Of a DNA stretch of 64,000 bases, positions 26,991 to 38,678 are shown piece after piece. The position numbers were made by a program, and so were the translations under genes. This DNA is from Synanceia verrucosa. Taxonomy: Eukaryota; Chordata; Actinopteri; Perciformes; Synanceiidae. The stretch lies in assembly GCA_029721515.1 (NCBI GenBank), contig CM056562.1, positions 14,851,335 to 14,915,334 on the forward strand, read 5' to 3'. Below the pieces are notes generated by a model that worked only from the letters and a program-made list of their open reading frames with translations, was not told the origin of the DNA and did not search any database. Positions within the stretch are counted from its first letter, which is position 1. Each line of letters begins with the position of its first letter.

Positions 26991-28163
26991 AAGTTGTGGA
27001 TAATAAAGGAAGGAGACATTCATCACAGGGTAACTTTGTGTTGGAGGTGACACTGCAGGTATCAATTACTCTTCCGTCCCCAGTCGTTCTTCCTCGTCTG
27101 GTGTTCAGGGTGGTGACAAGACCACACTTAATTTTGATTTAGCTCCTTGTGTGCCCTCTCAGTGTCAGCTGTACTATATATACATACATGGCTGTTTGTA
27201 AGTGATCTGAGCTGTAAGTGTCAGAGTCGCTGATGCTCCTGAAATCAGATCCCTATCTCTAGATTACCCTTCACCTGTTACCAATAAACACTTTATTGGA
27301 GAGACCATGGACCCATATTTGTCCGCATCCTCTTGTTTCTATGTCCTCCTAATTTGTTACAGACCCACACTCAGGCACCGTCTGCCTCAGTACTCCATGT
27401 CTATTTCTGTGTCTCTGACCTGTGCTGGACAAACAAAGGCATATGAGTTTTGTAAATACTTTTGGGACCACAATTCTTGGAGCTGGCCCTACCTTTTTTT
27501 TTTTTTAAACTACAATGAGCAATCCACCCCGCTCGGGCTAGCCACCAACTGGCAGTGCCAGCAGGCTGCCCCCAGACCTTGGAGCCGTATCAAGCAGCCT
27601 GAGCCAGTATCCCAGCAGCCAAAACCCAACAGATGCACCACACTGAAGCCGACATCACAAAATCAGGGGACTCACATTTGAAATGTTCTCCCTCACACAT
27701 AAACACACACTTATTCACATCTAAATATAAACACTCCCTCCACTAGGGAGCTAGAGAATGAGTGGAAACAAAATCTGGCGTATCAGTTTAATCTCCACTG
27801 ATTTTCTTGACTTTGTAGTATCTGTTTCTACATGGCTTTACTTTTGCACCACCAGTTTAATTTGTTATAAAGTAGACGAGGGTCCTGAAAGTGATGAAAT
27901 GAATTAAACGTCAAAAGAATAAAATAAAACAGCTGAAGCTGTCATCCAGGAAGAGCCTCCACCATGTCACTATCCAATATTTCATTATTGGCTTATATCA
28001 GCTCTGTTATCTGTCACTGTCAAATACCAGGTTATAAATCAAATTTGACTTTTTTTTTTTCCTCTTTTGTGTCTGTCTCTCTGCTTAGAAAGGCAGTTTC
28101 AAGACTATACAACATCCCACAAGTGATCAGTGTCATGCAGTGAGGACGCCCTCACTGTATACA
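26991..28163. other. Intergenic DNA, fourth segment
   Basis: No gene or mobile element was recognised. A 124-codon frame at 27307-27681 has a T/A homopolymer-derived Phe run, no domain and no splice context, and is judged non-coding. Confidence 0.5.
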
Positions 28164-28806
28164 GAATATACATTACATAGAGTACACAGAATACACAGTA
28201 CACAGAATATACAGTATATAGAGTACACAGAATACACAGTACACAGAATATACAGTATATAGAGTACACAGAATATACAGTATATAGAGTACACAGAATA
28301 CACAGTACACAGAATATACAGTATATAGAGTACACAGAATATACAGTATATAGAGTACACAGAATATACAGTATATAGAGTACACAGAATATACAGCATA
28401 TAGAGTACACAGAATATACAGTATATAGAGTACACAGAATATACAGTATATAGAGTACACAGAATATACAGCATATAGAGTACACAGAATATACAGTATA
28501 TAGAGTACACAGAATACACAGTACATAGAATATACAGTGTATAGAGTACGCAGAATATACAGTATATAGAGTACACAGAATACACAGTACACAGAATATA
28601 CAGTATATAGAGTACACAGAATACACAGTACACAGAATATACAGTATATAGAGTACACAGAATATACAGTATATAGAGTACACAGAATACACAGTACACA
28701 GAATATACAGTATATAGAGTACACAGAATATACAGTATATAGAGTACACAGAATATACAGTATATAGAGTACACAGAATACACAGTACACAGAATATACA
28801 GTATAG
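28164..28806. repeat. Minisatellite of interspersed 25-bp and 16-bp units
   Basis: The array can be parsed completely into 20 copies of a 25-bp unit (A, starting GAATATACAGTATATAG) and 8 copies of a 16-bp unit (B, GAATACACAGTACACA), plus a partial A at the right end. The order is A B A B A A B A A A A A A A A B A A B A B A A B A A A B. B equals A with nine bases removed between two GTA triplets plus one T-to-C change. Units differ by very few substitutions (GCATA at 28387 and 28462, GTGTA and ACGCA in 28528-28552), so expansion looks recent. Minus-strand frames stay open for over 200 codons in all three phases only because the array lacks stops there. Confidence 0.97.
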
Positions 28807-29129
28807 AGACGTTAGACACATTCTGATGCAGATTTTAATTTGAATCTTTGCCGCTTAGTTTAGTCTTATAAATGCTTACAGTTTAATGATAAAGAACACT
28901 CACACCAGCTCTTTTTTTTTAACAAACTAACACACACTCTTTCACTGCTTTACTCCAAAGCACTGAAAAATCAGGACAACAACAACAAGAAATTCTCTTG
29001 CCATGCACCCACGTCCACCAGTGTTAAAGGTGATAGGCACTTTACTTGGAAAAATTACCAAAAAACAATATTAAATGTTATGTTGGGAGGCTTTACTGTC
29101 AAAGCAATGGAAAAGAGAAAAATTAAACA

Positions 29130-29166
<37 letters not shown>

Positions 29167-30380
29167 GCACATCCTGCCCCCTTTCTCCAGACCAATACTG
29201 GCACTCTTCGTCCTCAGGCCTGTCTTGGCTGGTGGTTTGATAAATTGGCCCTTTCATCTCGTCAATGTGCATTGTGTCAGTGTGTTCGTGTGTATTTGGA
29301 TCTGTGAGAGCAGGCTTGTGTGTGTGTGTGTCTGCCTGGGTACACTGTCTGAGCTGTGAAGTGTTTGGCTTCCTCACTGAGGACTGCTGTCACAGCCCCT
29401 GAAAGCGTGTAATAGGCGCCCATTCTACCGCAATGAATGCACATCCATACACCAGCGAGAAAATGTGGCATTTCCAAAAAGACTCTGGATAATCAAACAG
29501 AAAAATTACAAAAAGGGGCGTAGCAATGTCATTCTTTTCAGCTAAGCTCTAAATTTGGTGCATATGATTACTTTGGGAAGTGTGGTTGAATTAATGCCAT
29601 ATTTGATGGAACTAGGGTGGTCACCGTTTTCTGTGCAAAGCACCAAAAACAGAGTTTCTGCAAGCTGGACTGTAATTCATGGCTGATTATTTATTCAAAT
29701 TCCCATTTGCAGAGATAATGTTTTTCAGAATCAAGTGGATCTGCAGAATTACAGCTGTATACCAATTTCATCCTCATATCCTCATACTGCACCTTACTTT
29801 CAGGTCCTCAGTATAACGTCACTATTTCTGCAGAAGAATGCAGTAGGAAGAAGAGAGACTGAGGTCATAGGAAACTGAGGAAGCATTAGTAACATTTTAG
29901 CACAATAAGGTGGGGCTTGCATCGCCATTTTATCTGTTGATCTTTCTTTAAAATTTGACTGTGTAACTAAGAGAGAAACAGCTGAGCTGTTAAATCCAAA
30001 TGTAAAGAGAAAAGACGACAGGACAATTGTTCATCTAAATCCCTGAATGGTTATCACACAGGAATCCCTGGCAACCCATCCCACATGTTTCTCTGTCACA
30101 GAGCAGGAACTCACAATAACTGCACCAAACCATCTGCAGCAAGCATGGCTGATTATGTCTGAGAGGGTTGTAACACTTTAAAACGTGTCATCCATCCTAA
30201 CAGGTGGACTTATGTCTAAAGGTAAAGAAACAGATATTTCTATATTATGAAGCATCAGCTGCATGGTAATCCAAACCATTCAAAAACATGTCTGTGACAG
30301 CATCATACTGGAAACACACCATCAACATTACCATAACTGTGTGACAGGGCTTTCTCTCAGTCTGTTCTTTTTGATGTAAG
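28807..30380. other. Intergenic DNA upstream of the putative zmat4 first exon
   Basis: Apart from a (CA)n run at 29132-29162 nothing specific is visible. Proximal regulatory sites for the promoter at about 30.4 kb may be included but none can be defended from sequence alone. Confidence 0.45.
29132..29162. repeat. (CA)n microsatellite
   Basis: About 15 uninterrupted CA units. Confidence 0.93.
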
Positions 30381-30389
30381 ACGACACTG

Positions 30390-30439
30390 GAGTGGGAGCA
30401 GTGTGCGGAAACCTCCCCACTCCACCAGTGCTCCCACTC
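30390..30439. repeat. 11-bp inverted repeat in the promoter region
   Basis: GAGTGGGAGCA at 30390-30400 is the exact reverse complement of TGCTCCCACTC at 30429-30439, with a 28-base loop. It could be a paired factor site at the upstream edge of the CpG-rich segment. Confidence 0.7.
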
Positions 30440-30882
30440 ACCCTCAGTCTGTGTGCGCTATAACGCACACTCACACTGCCGGGAGCGCTTTGTGCCTCTC
30501 ATTCATCCCGGTGAGGAAGGCTGCTCACACTTCTCTCTCCTCTTCCCTCCCTCACGCTGGGATCGCTTACTTTGTTGTTGCGTTTTGGTCGGGAGTAGTA
30601 GTGGATGAGATTAACAGAGCTGCCGTGCGGACTACAGCGCATCACCACTGAGAGCAGAGAAAGGAGTTTCTTTTCTTTCCTTCTTTTTTTGGAGGACACG
30701 GCGTGATTTCTAAGCAGAAATAAACATTATATCTGTATGGGAAAGCAGCGGTACCGCGGACGATCCGCCTGACAAGACTCCCGTTAAGTTTTGAGGGATT
30801 TTAGGGCACAGGTTGGTTAAAGGATTAAATCCAGACATTTTGGCGAATGGTTGTCGGAGAGGAGTCACTGCCTCCGCGCAAG
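30440..30882 (+). other. zmat4: zmat4 exon 1, mainly 5' UTR (start approximate)
   Basis: The right boundary is a near-consensus donor, CGCAAG|GTGAGT, at 30882/30883, within CpG-rich sequence. The left boundary is a guess near the TATA-like motif. Several ATGs occur, including ones at 30604 and 30737 that would be upstream ORFs. The last ATG, at 30847, stays open to the donor and is in frame with exon 2. Assignment to zmat4 rests on strand, position and the lack of an alternative gene; an additional untranslated exon inside the 14-kb intron cannot be excluded. Confidence 0.5.
30847..30882 (+). CDS. zmat4: Possible zmat4 N-terminal extension encoded by exon 1
   Basis: ATG at 30847 opens 12 codons (MVVGEESLPPRK) that reach the splice donor in phase 0. 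If exon 1 joins the exon at 44963, translation continues in frame through Ala-Gln into the methionines at 44969 and 44975. An in-frame TAA at 30826-30828 bounds this extension upstream. Initiation context is mixed: C at -3 and G at +4. Human ZMAT4, as I recall it, begins at the position equivalent to 44975, so this may be untranslated leader that happens to be open, or an alternative N-terminus. Confidence 0.3.
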
Positions 30883-32209
30883 GTGAGTGATGGACTCCGC
30901 TGGGAAATACTGACAGTAGAGTTTGTTCAACAGATGAATTATTTACCTCCTTATTCCACGTCTGGATCCTGGATCCTTCTTCAAGCAGAATACTGAATAT
31001 TTTGGCAAAATAAAAATTACTCGATATCTCTATGGAGTTCCTGCTGGGATCCTGAGCGTCTGCAGTTTGTAGCAACCTCTGCAAACTTTGTTATGTATTA
31101 TTTTTTTTTTGTTTTGTTTTAATGTGTTGATAAATCTGAGGATTGAGCTACATTTCCAGATGTACACCATCTAACACTGCATATTCTGTTGTGCTTATAA
31201 TTCTGGGGTATTATATAGAACTATTTCTCATGATTTTCTGGAAAGTCTCACCAGTTTTACTAATATAGTTTACAGCTGCAACTATGATTATATCAGCTCT
31301 GGTCAATAAAATGTCAGCAAATAGAGATCACAGCATCTCAGAATCAAATATTCAGTTTACACGGACACAAAGAGGAGCAAATCAGCTCATCCTCAGAAAA
31401 GATTAAACCAGAGAGCCAGTTGGTGTTTCTGCTCCATAAATGACTCAAATGATGACTTGGTTATCAGTATAGGTGCACATTAATCTCCTGACATTGGACT
31501 ATTCAAATAATTCCTCTCATTTCATTTCAGCTTCAGTTTGTATTTAGAAAGAGTTGGCAGCCCTCTGTAGTTTGAATTAGGTGCAGGGATTTTCTTCATG
31601 ATTCAGAAACTTTTCATGGCGCTGCAAATCCAAGCCCTGGCACACCTTCAATAATGACTTTATGTGAAATATGAATATGAGACACATGTCAGATATATTA
31701 TGGATTAGCTCTGATACTTACTGCATCCAGTTTCTCTGGCTCTCATCCATCCATTGAGAGCGTTCATTGCAAGTATTTGTCACTTTGGGAAGAATGCGTC
31801 AGTCCCATATTGGGCATCTGTGGCAGGATGATACCAGCTTATGTCCTTTACACAGCACTCGCCTGCCTGTCAGGACTGACCCACACACACACACAGGCAC
31901 ACACACACAGACACACACAGTATGTCTGTGTGTCACAGTGAGGTGTAGTGAAGTACCAGTTCAATCAATTTGAAGAAAAGGACATCACTCTGGTCTTTAA
32001 GCTGCCTTTTTATTATCTGCTGAGCTGCACTTGGTCTGTTTTTCTATATGTCACCCAAGTGACTGAGCTGAGCACTGCTCTGTTCTGTTTACATACAGTT
32101 ATTGATCAGCATGTACTGACTTCTACTGTACATCTGGTCACTGCAGCAGACAGGCCAGCAGAGTGTCTCAGAGTGAGAACTGGAGTGAAATGCAGCTTAT
32201 CCACTATGG

Positions 32210-32643
32210 CAGAGCTGCAAAAGACAGTTATTTCCATCAGTGATTAACTGATTAATCGTTTGGTCCATACATCCTCAAAATACAGCAGTTCTAAATGATG
32301 ATTAGTCAATTAATAGATTGATCAACAGAATATTTACTAGTAACAATGTTGCTAATTGTAAATTATAAGTAAATTAAAGCAAAAGCACCAAACTCATCTT
32401 CGTTCTATCCTGGGAGGGTATTCATCTTTCTTGTCTTCTGTGATCATAAACACCTTCATCTTGGGTTTCTGGAGTTTAGTCAAACACAAAAAGACATTTA
32501 AAGATGTCGTCTTGGCTTTCAGGAAGCTGTGATGGAGATTCTTCTCAATTTTCTGATTTCATGTAGACCACACAATGAATGGACCAAAAGAAGATAATAG
32601 GCACATTGATTGATAATGAAAATAATGGTTGACAGCAGCCATA
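32210..32643. mobile_element. hAT-like non-autonomous DNA transposon (decayed)
   Basis: The left end CAGAGCTGCAA and the right end, read in reverse, GGCTGCTGTCAACCATTATT, form imperfect terminal inverted repeats. The left end fits the CAGRG-type terminus of hAT elements. The interior (GATTAATCGTTTGGTCC near 32250, AAGATGTCGTCTTGG near 32500, TAATGAAAATAATGG near 32615) matches a very common palindromic teleost MITE that I recognise from memory. An 8-bp target duplication is not preserved. No transposase reading frame is present. Confidence 0.7.
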
Positions 32644-33165
32644 GTCAGAACCTGAAAATGTTCAGTTTATTATCTTGAAAGACAATGAAAGGCTGGGAAA
32701 AAACATCTGGGGAGGCTGTAACCAGCAGCAATTCTTCGAAAAACACATCGCAATTAATCAGCTATGAAAATTGTTGCTGAATGCATCTCTGCGGAGCGAC
32801 TGTTTCAGCTCTACACCATACTCTATTTACTGAGGATGAGGTCTCATTGTGTGCTTTCTGGAATATGTACTGTACTGCACTACATGTAACTTCAGAGTAA
32901 ATACTATGAAAAGAGGTGAAAATAAAGCCAAAGTTAATTAGCATGGTCACACAGTGGAACATATGCAGTGTAGCTGCTGCTAGCTCGCAGCCATCTAGAA
33001 GTACAGAAGCTTTTTTTGTTCTCCCTCTGTCTCTCATGAGCTGCTGAAGAGAATCTGATTAACCGACTGCCATAATTTACCCAGTCCTGAAGGAATAAAC
33101 GGAAAAGCAATGTTGCTCTTGCAAAGTGCCCACTTTCACTTTATACATACAAATAATGCAAACTG

Positions 33166-33190
33166 CACACACACACACACACACACACAC
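33166..33190. repeat. (CA)n microsatellite
   Basis: About 12 CA units inside intron 1 of zmat4. Confidence 0.88.
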
Positions 33191-34205
33191 TGCATAAGCA
33201 ATAACTGATCCAGCGACGCTCCTGAATATTGGATTTTGTTAACAGGACATGGCTTCATTGAACGAGTGCATATGTGTTTCTGCTTATAAGCGTGAAAGTG
33301 CTCTAGTTTCTTTAAGACTGATCGCGCATTATGAGTAGGTGTGTGTCTTTTGTGTGTGTATGTTTTCCTCCAGGAGTGCTCCATAGCAACAGGCAGCATA
33401 TCTTCTTCAAATATCTTATTTCTCTCTCACACACACCACATAATCTGACCTTTGTGCATGCTGGAGTCTTTGCATGGGTGCATCTGTGGAACTATGTACG
33501 TCCATGTACATCAGTGTGGGCCATTTGACTTTTTTTTTTAGTGTGCATTCATTAATAGCTGCATAATAGCTAATATGGAACCACCCGCTGTGTCTGTGCG
33601 ATCAAGATATTGAATTGGTGTGTCTCATAGCAGCATCAGTGCAGTGCCAACCTTTTCCAAAGAGGCTTCTGGTGCTTCTTTCTCTCTCAAACAAAGAGGC
33701 TATCACGACAATCAGCGTGCTTTGAACAAGTGTTAGTTTAGCATTTTTAGATAAACTGTAACTGTATCTCACAGTGGGAAGAAGACAGACGTCTTGAATA
33801 TATCTTGACATAGTAGCTGCGTTATGTTAATGTTAGACTAATATAGCTGGTTGCATATTTCATATCCGGGAATAGCAGACAGAGCTCTTTAGAAATCAAT
33901 TTTCTTTTGCTCCATCACCATGTTCGGAAACTGGCCTGCTGCCAGATAGGGAGGAGATGAGGGAAAGAGAGGATATTGTGGGTGCATTAGTGAATGAGGG
34001 GAGAAAAATATGCTTATCAGATGTAGAAGGCACTATTTTTCATCTTTGAATTTGTCTTAACAAGTAATTTGCTTCGTCAAAACTTTCCAGACTAGACATT
34101 ATCGCTAACACACCAAGGAATAGAAGCACAGTACATGCACACAGGTCATAGCTTGCTATTTATATAGTCTGGGGTTCTGCAAGGTCATGCCCTATTTAAG
34201 CCATG

Positions 34206-34207
<2 letters not shown>

Positions 34208-34259
<52 letters not shown>
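34208..34259. repeat. (TG)26 microsatellite
   Basis: A pure TG run of about 52 bases, directly abutting a local sequence duplication. Long TG runs adopt Z-DNA easily and mutate often. Confidence 0.95.
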
Positions 34260-34400
34260 GCACAGCATGCAGTCCAAGCTCACACTGTACATATCAATGG
34301 CATATTTCATTGTATGCATGACTCTGAGCTGCACAGCATGCAGTCCAAGCTAATACATACAGGCATATTCCTGTGTGTGCATGTTGTGTGGTTGGTCATA
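34259..34400. repeat. 71-bp-period tandem duplication
   Basis: A 22-base segment starting TGCACAGCATGCAGTCC occurs at 34259-34280 and again, unchanged, at 34330-34351. The sequence following each copy is also related (CATATTTC...TGTATGCATG versus CATATTCC...TGTGTGCATG), so about 71 bp has been duplicated and then diverged outside the 22-base core. Confidence 0.85.
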
Positions 34401-35857
34401 ATTTACAGCGTTCATGAGCACAGTGTGATGTTTATATGTATGCTATCTTTATGGATGGGGGTAGTGTGTGAATGCGAGGACTATATTACCAGTACAACAA
34501 ATACCACCACTATTTTTTCTATCATAGAATCTGGCCTCTGTCACACTTTTTATGGAAAATAAATGAATGTGAATCACTGGCAGTAGTTGGCAGGGTAATG
34601 TCAATACTACAGTGCTATAATTATTATATTTATCATCTGATCTTATTTGACTGACCTAAAGCTTAGTCCAAAATAGCTCTAAAGGTTTTAGTTGATTTTT
34701 TATTTTGTGTTTATTTGCAAGATGGACTTGATTTCCTTTGATTGACCATTTGAGCAGTTGATTGTCATGATCAGCTACCTCCCTTTTCATGTAGCTCCAG
34801 TTTGCTGGAGGCACTGTCACCTAACTAAGTCTCAAGGACTTTGCGAGCTCTAACAGTTGAACCCAAAAGCTAAAATCAATGCTTTAAATGTAATAACACT
34901 CGCATAGTCTTGGAGAACACAGTCACATGCAAAGTGAACTAACAAAGCTCTCTACAGTGCAAAAGTTAAGTACAATCAATCCTGAGGACACAGAAAGCCC
35001 AGCATGAAAACAACAGAATCATCCTTCAACAGTGTTGAACTTGCCTTACTTTACCATGACAGGTGTAATTATTCCAGCACAATTACACACTAGGTCATGC
35101 AGGCTTGCACACAACAGAAACCAAGGCTATATTAGGAAGGTTTTATAGAAAAACGGTGCAGTCACACACAAGCAGAGACACACACATCCCACATTAATAG
35201 GCTTTTTTCTAACCTTTGGCTCGTTGTGGGGATTCCTGCAGGCATGGCAGCTTACATTTACTGAAACAAACACACACACACACACTTAAACACACATAGG
35301 AGACTTGTGATTGACAGTTGATCCTACAAGGATATTCCTGTACACGTCCCCTTAGGACCAAAGCACATCATTAACTCTCAGGCATGTTGTACTGAAACTA
35401 TTTATACACCTGCTTTATAGTCCAACCACCAGAATCTTGCGGTAATAATCGTAGTGGTTGAGCCTTTTGTGCCACAGAACAATGAGCTTATTTTACTAAA
35501 TAGCAAGAGGGAAAGTGCCATGTTGTTAATTAGCTGTTTGCAGTCATATCAGTCCAGTAATGGAGCCAAATAGAAAGAGAGTGAGAGAGGATTGAGAGGT
35601 TTGGAGAGAAAGTCATTTCAAAGCATTATTTGCCTTGTGTCACTTCAGTTGTTCCATTTATTGCAATTTTATGCCTGATTTGTTTTACACTTTTTATTTT
35701 CTTTTTCCAATAGCTTTTTGTTTAGTTTATTAATTGCACATCTCACTGGAGCTCAGTCTCGGAGGTAATGCAGGGCTATGCTCCCTTCTCCATTTCACTC
35801 TGATTTGCCTACTACTATAATACATATTTGGCACATATATTGATATATATATATATA

Positions 35858-36163
35858 CTCACAGCAAGGAGGTACTGGGTTCAATTCCCGGCCCGGGGCC
35901 TTTCTGTGTGGAATTTGCATGTTCTCCCCGTGTCTGCGTGGGTTCTCTCCGGGTACTCCGGCTTCCTCCCACCATCCAAAAACATGTATGGGGATTAGGT
36001 TAATTGGCTAATTTAAATTGCCCGTAGGTGTGAATGTGAGTGTGAATGGTTGTCTGTCTCTATGTGTCCTGTGATGAGGTGGTGACTTGTCCAGGGTGTA
36101 CCCTGCTTTTATTTCACCCTACAACAGCTATGATGATAAGTGGTAGGAAATGGATGGATGGAT
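35858..36163 (+). mobile_element. SINE copy, partially 5'-truncated
   Basis: It starts just after the A-box position (CTCACAGCAAGG), keeps the B-box-like GGTTCAATTCCC, the GTACTCCGGC and TTAGGTTAATTGGC blocks and the GTCCAGGGTGTACCCTGC block, and ends in (ATGG)3. It inserted beside a TA-repeat (35841-35856), which hides any target duplication. It is the most complete body copy in the window, compared with the deleted copy at 7.7 kb and the half copy at 8.1 kb. Confidence 0.88.
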
Positions 36164-37763
36164 TGGCTTAACAGCCAAACTTACTTGTTTGTGTAGGCCC
36201 ATTTAAAGAAATGCAAAAAAAAATAAAAATGGATTTGGACCATTATTGTAATTCATTACCTTAAAAAACATACATTTAATTTTATTAGAAGCTGCTTATA
36301 GCCAGTGTTAGGAAATTAAAGACGTCATAATTACACAATATAGACTTTATATTGCTGTGAAAACATCAAACATCCTCCAAACAACTGCATTGGTTCAAAT
36401 CAATTTCTCACCAAAAACTACATTTTACAGGACTACTTTTGGACACATTATGATAGCATAAATATCATTCACACAGTCTACTCTATTTTCAGTGAATAGA
36501 GCATGAATGCATCACTGTGTAGCTCAGTGCAACCTCTGTAAACTTTAACTGTTAGCTGCTTATTTAGCAAAGCTAGTCTGTGATGCCCACCATGCCAACA
36601 GCTAACATTAACTAGCTCCCCCTCTGCTGATTTCAATCTCCGATCTCTAGATTGCATATTTTTACCGAATTATTGGCTGAAGATCACATTGTTTTTTCAG
36701 TAGTTTGTACTTGCCTCCAAGCGTTAATGTAGAGCCCTGTATTGTACTTAATACAGTATCAGACTGCTCATGGGTGACTTTTTGTTTGGGTTTAGGAAAA
36801 TTCATATAAAAAGCTTTACAGTATGTATATATAACTGTGAGTGTATTATATTGAGATGACCACAGTCAAAATCCTTGAAGCGAGAGCTTTTGTGCTTAGT
36901 GCAATACCATTTAAAGACCCTCTTTTCTTCTATAGTAGCACTGTTTCCTGCTTTTGTTGGATCCCCAAACTTTGACATCAGCACAGTCTCAGGTTGAGTA
37001 CACTTAGCATTGAATCCGGGGGTTTTAATGCAAACACCAACACACTGTTTAGTCTATAATTGCTCGCCCGCTTTCCAGGGGAAAATATGGAGATGTGCCA
37101 GGAAAGTTACACTAAACACAACAAGAACATTTGGGCAGAATGTGCCAAAGTATAAAAACAGTGCAATTAGTTGCTAATGGAACAGATAGACCCAAACACT
37201 TTTGTTGCCATTCAGCAAAGCACCCCCCATATGTTACAGTAACATAACAACCCCCATTCAAACATCAGGCTGCCTCCGTCTCCCCCCATTAACTCAGTTA
37301 CAGTGTGTCTCAGATAGACACACGGAGGCAGAGATGTGCTCGGTTAAACTGGGAAAACTCAACTTTGCCAGGGATAATAGTCCTCATTCACCCTCTAATG
37401 AATCCATATTGTGGCCTAAAGCTGTAGATCTGCTATTAATGCCATTAACACGTAATGGCCCAGAGAGAGAGACTCTGAGAGATAAAAGTACTAAAGAACC
37501 CTCAGGAATAACAAGGTCTGATAAAGGCAGAGAGGTTACAAAGTCTAGGAGATAAATAAATAAATGAGACGAATAGAGCAAACTGCCTTGCCCTGAGAGA
37601 GCATTAGAGGCGACCTCCTGTTCAATCTCATTTATCCACTGATGAGCAAAAGTTCTTCTGAACTGTAGAAACTCAGTAAAGAAACAAGAGGAAATCTAAC
37701 TTGTATCAAGTTCATCTGAAACTGTTTTTCACTTGCTGTGGTATTTATCCACAATATCTCCTA

Positions 37764-37860
37764 TACGCCGATCAGGCAGAGCTGTGCGATATAGACAAAA
37801 TTGACATAGTGAATTTTATATCCTGAATAGGATATATATATACACACAATATAGTATTTT
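37764..37860. mobile_element. Short transposon scraps: Tc1-type inverted-repeat tip joined to another repeat
   Basis: TACGCCGATCAGGCA at 37764-37778 resembles the outermost inverted repeat of the Tc1-like family seen at 25.8 and 38.7 kb. It runs straight into GCTGTGCGATATAG and ATAGGATATATATATA, which resemble a different teleost repeat rich in CGATAT motifs. Both identifications are from memory and short. Confidence 0.35.
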
Positions 37861-38554
37861 TTCCTGATGTAACATTGCTGGTAATATTATTGTCACTTTC
37901 CATTGTGATCTCCTTTGTCTCCTCCATGCTGATTTACTCCCGATCTACAAGTGCCTTAATCGAGTCCTTGCTGCGACGTAAACATTATACTACCACAAAG
38001 CAGTAGCCTTGCTGCAGTTACATTATCCTTCATACCATTAGATCTATGCTTCATACAATGAACATGTTTTGAACTTGAATGATACATTTAGATTATCCAA
38101 TGGTCATTCTGACATTGAGTTGTTCTTTACATGCCGTATATAAACCACAACCTAAGAAACATTAACATTAGTGTAGCAACCAATAATAAAGAAAATTCTA
38201 GATTGGGTATCTGTGACAATGGACCCGATTCACAGGGGCAGATCTTTTCAGCATAATTCTATGCCAGGCGCTATGAGTGACGTCATGCGCTGGCGAGGCG
38301 CTGTATGGAGGCTTACATTTGTTTTCGGATCGAGAAAAGTTTTGTCATTTTTTTACAGAGCTGTCAAAATTAGCTCTGGCAATGCAATTTTTGGCAGTTT
38401 GTTGACAGCCCTAATTTTTGACCTAATTATCTGACCAAGTTTGTAAAGCTATTGGTTTACTTATGATTGATGTACTGGAGCATGGTTATTTAAATGAATA
38501 AGTAATTCAGAAAAATAGGAAGAATTCCCAGTCCAAGTCTTTTCCACACAATGA

Positions 38555-38673
38555 GACACAGATTGTTAAGTAAGAGGTGTTTTTCTGTATCCTATCAGAA
38601 CGGTATCAGTCAATACGAAACCTCAGCTATCAGTACTGGAAGTGAATAAAATGGATGTACATCCCTACTGTAA
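38555..38673. repeat. Teleost interspersed repeat fragment
   Basis: The stretch with AACGGTATCAGTCAATACG and the ending GGATGTACATCCCTACT resembles the end of a widespread fish repeat that carries GGTATCGGTCGATAC-type motifs and ACATCCCTA. It lies directly against the Tc1-like fragment at 38679. Confidence 0.4.
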
Positions 38674-38678
38674 TTATG

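Larger units (their letters stand above)
30381..30900 (+). promoter_or_regulatory. zmat4: CpG-rich promoter region, probably of zmat4
   Basis: Roughly two dozen CpG dinucleotides occur in about 500 bases, in a window that is otherwise CpG-depleted; this is typical of a vertebrate CpG-island promoter. It contains an 11-bp inverted repeat (30390-30400 with 30429-30439), a weak TATA-like TATAACG at 30459-30465 and ends in a strong splice donor. It lies upstream of zmat4 coding exons on the same strand, with no other candidate promoter between. The transcription start cannot be fixed from sequence. Confidence 0.6.

Noticed and set aside
27307..27681. 124-codon plus-strand frame 3 kb before the zmat4 promoter
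   Set aside because: It includes a homopolymer-derived Phe run, has no domain, no flanking splice sites and no initiation context worth noting.
28164..28806. Array could superficially look like a CRISPR repeat-spacer array
   Set aside because: There are no unique spacers: every base belongs to one of two related tandem units, and the host is an animal.
28105..28821. Three overlapping minus-strand open frames of 205-238 codons rich in Cys, Tyr, Val and Leu
   Set aside because: They are translations of the 25/16-bp satellite in all three phases and have no independent coding signal.
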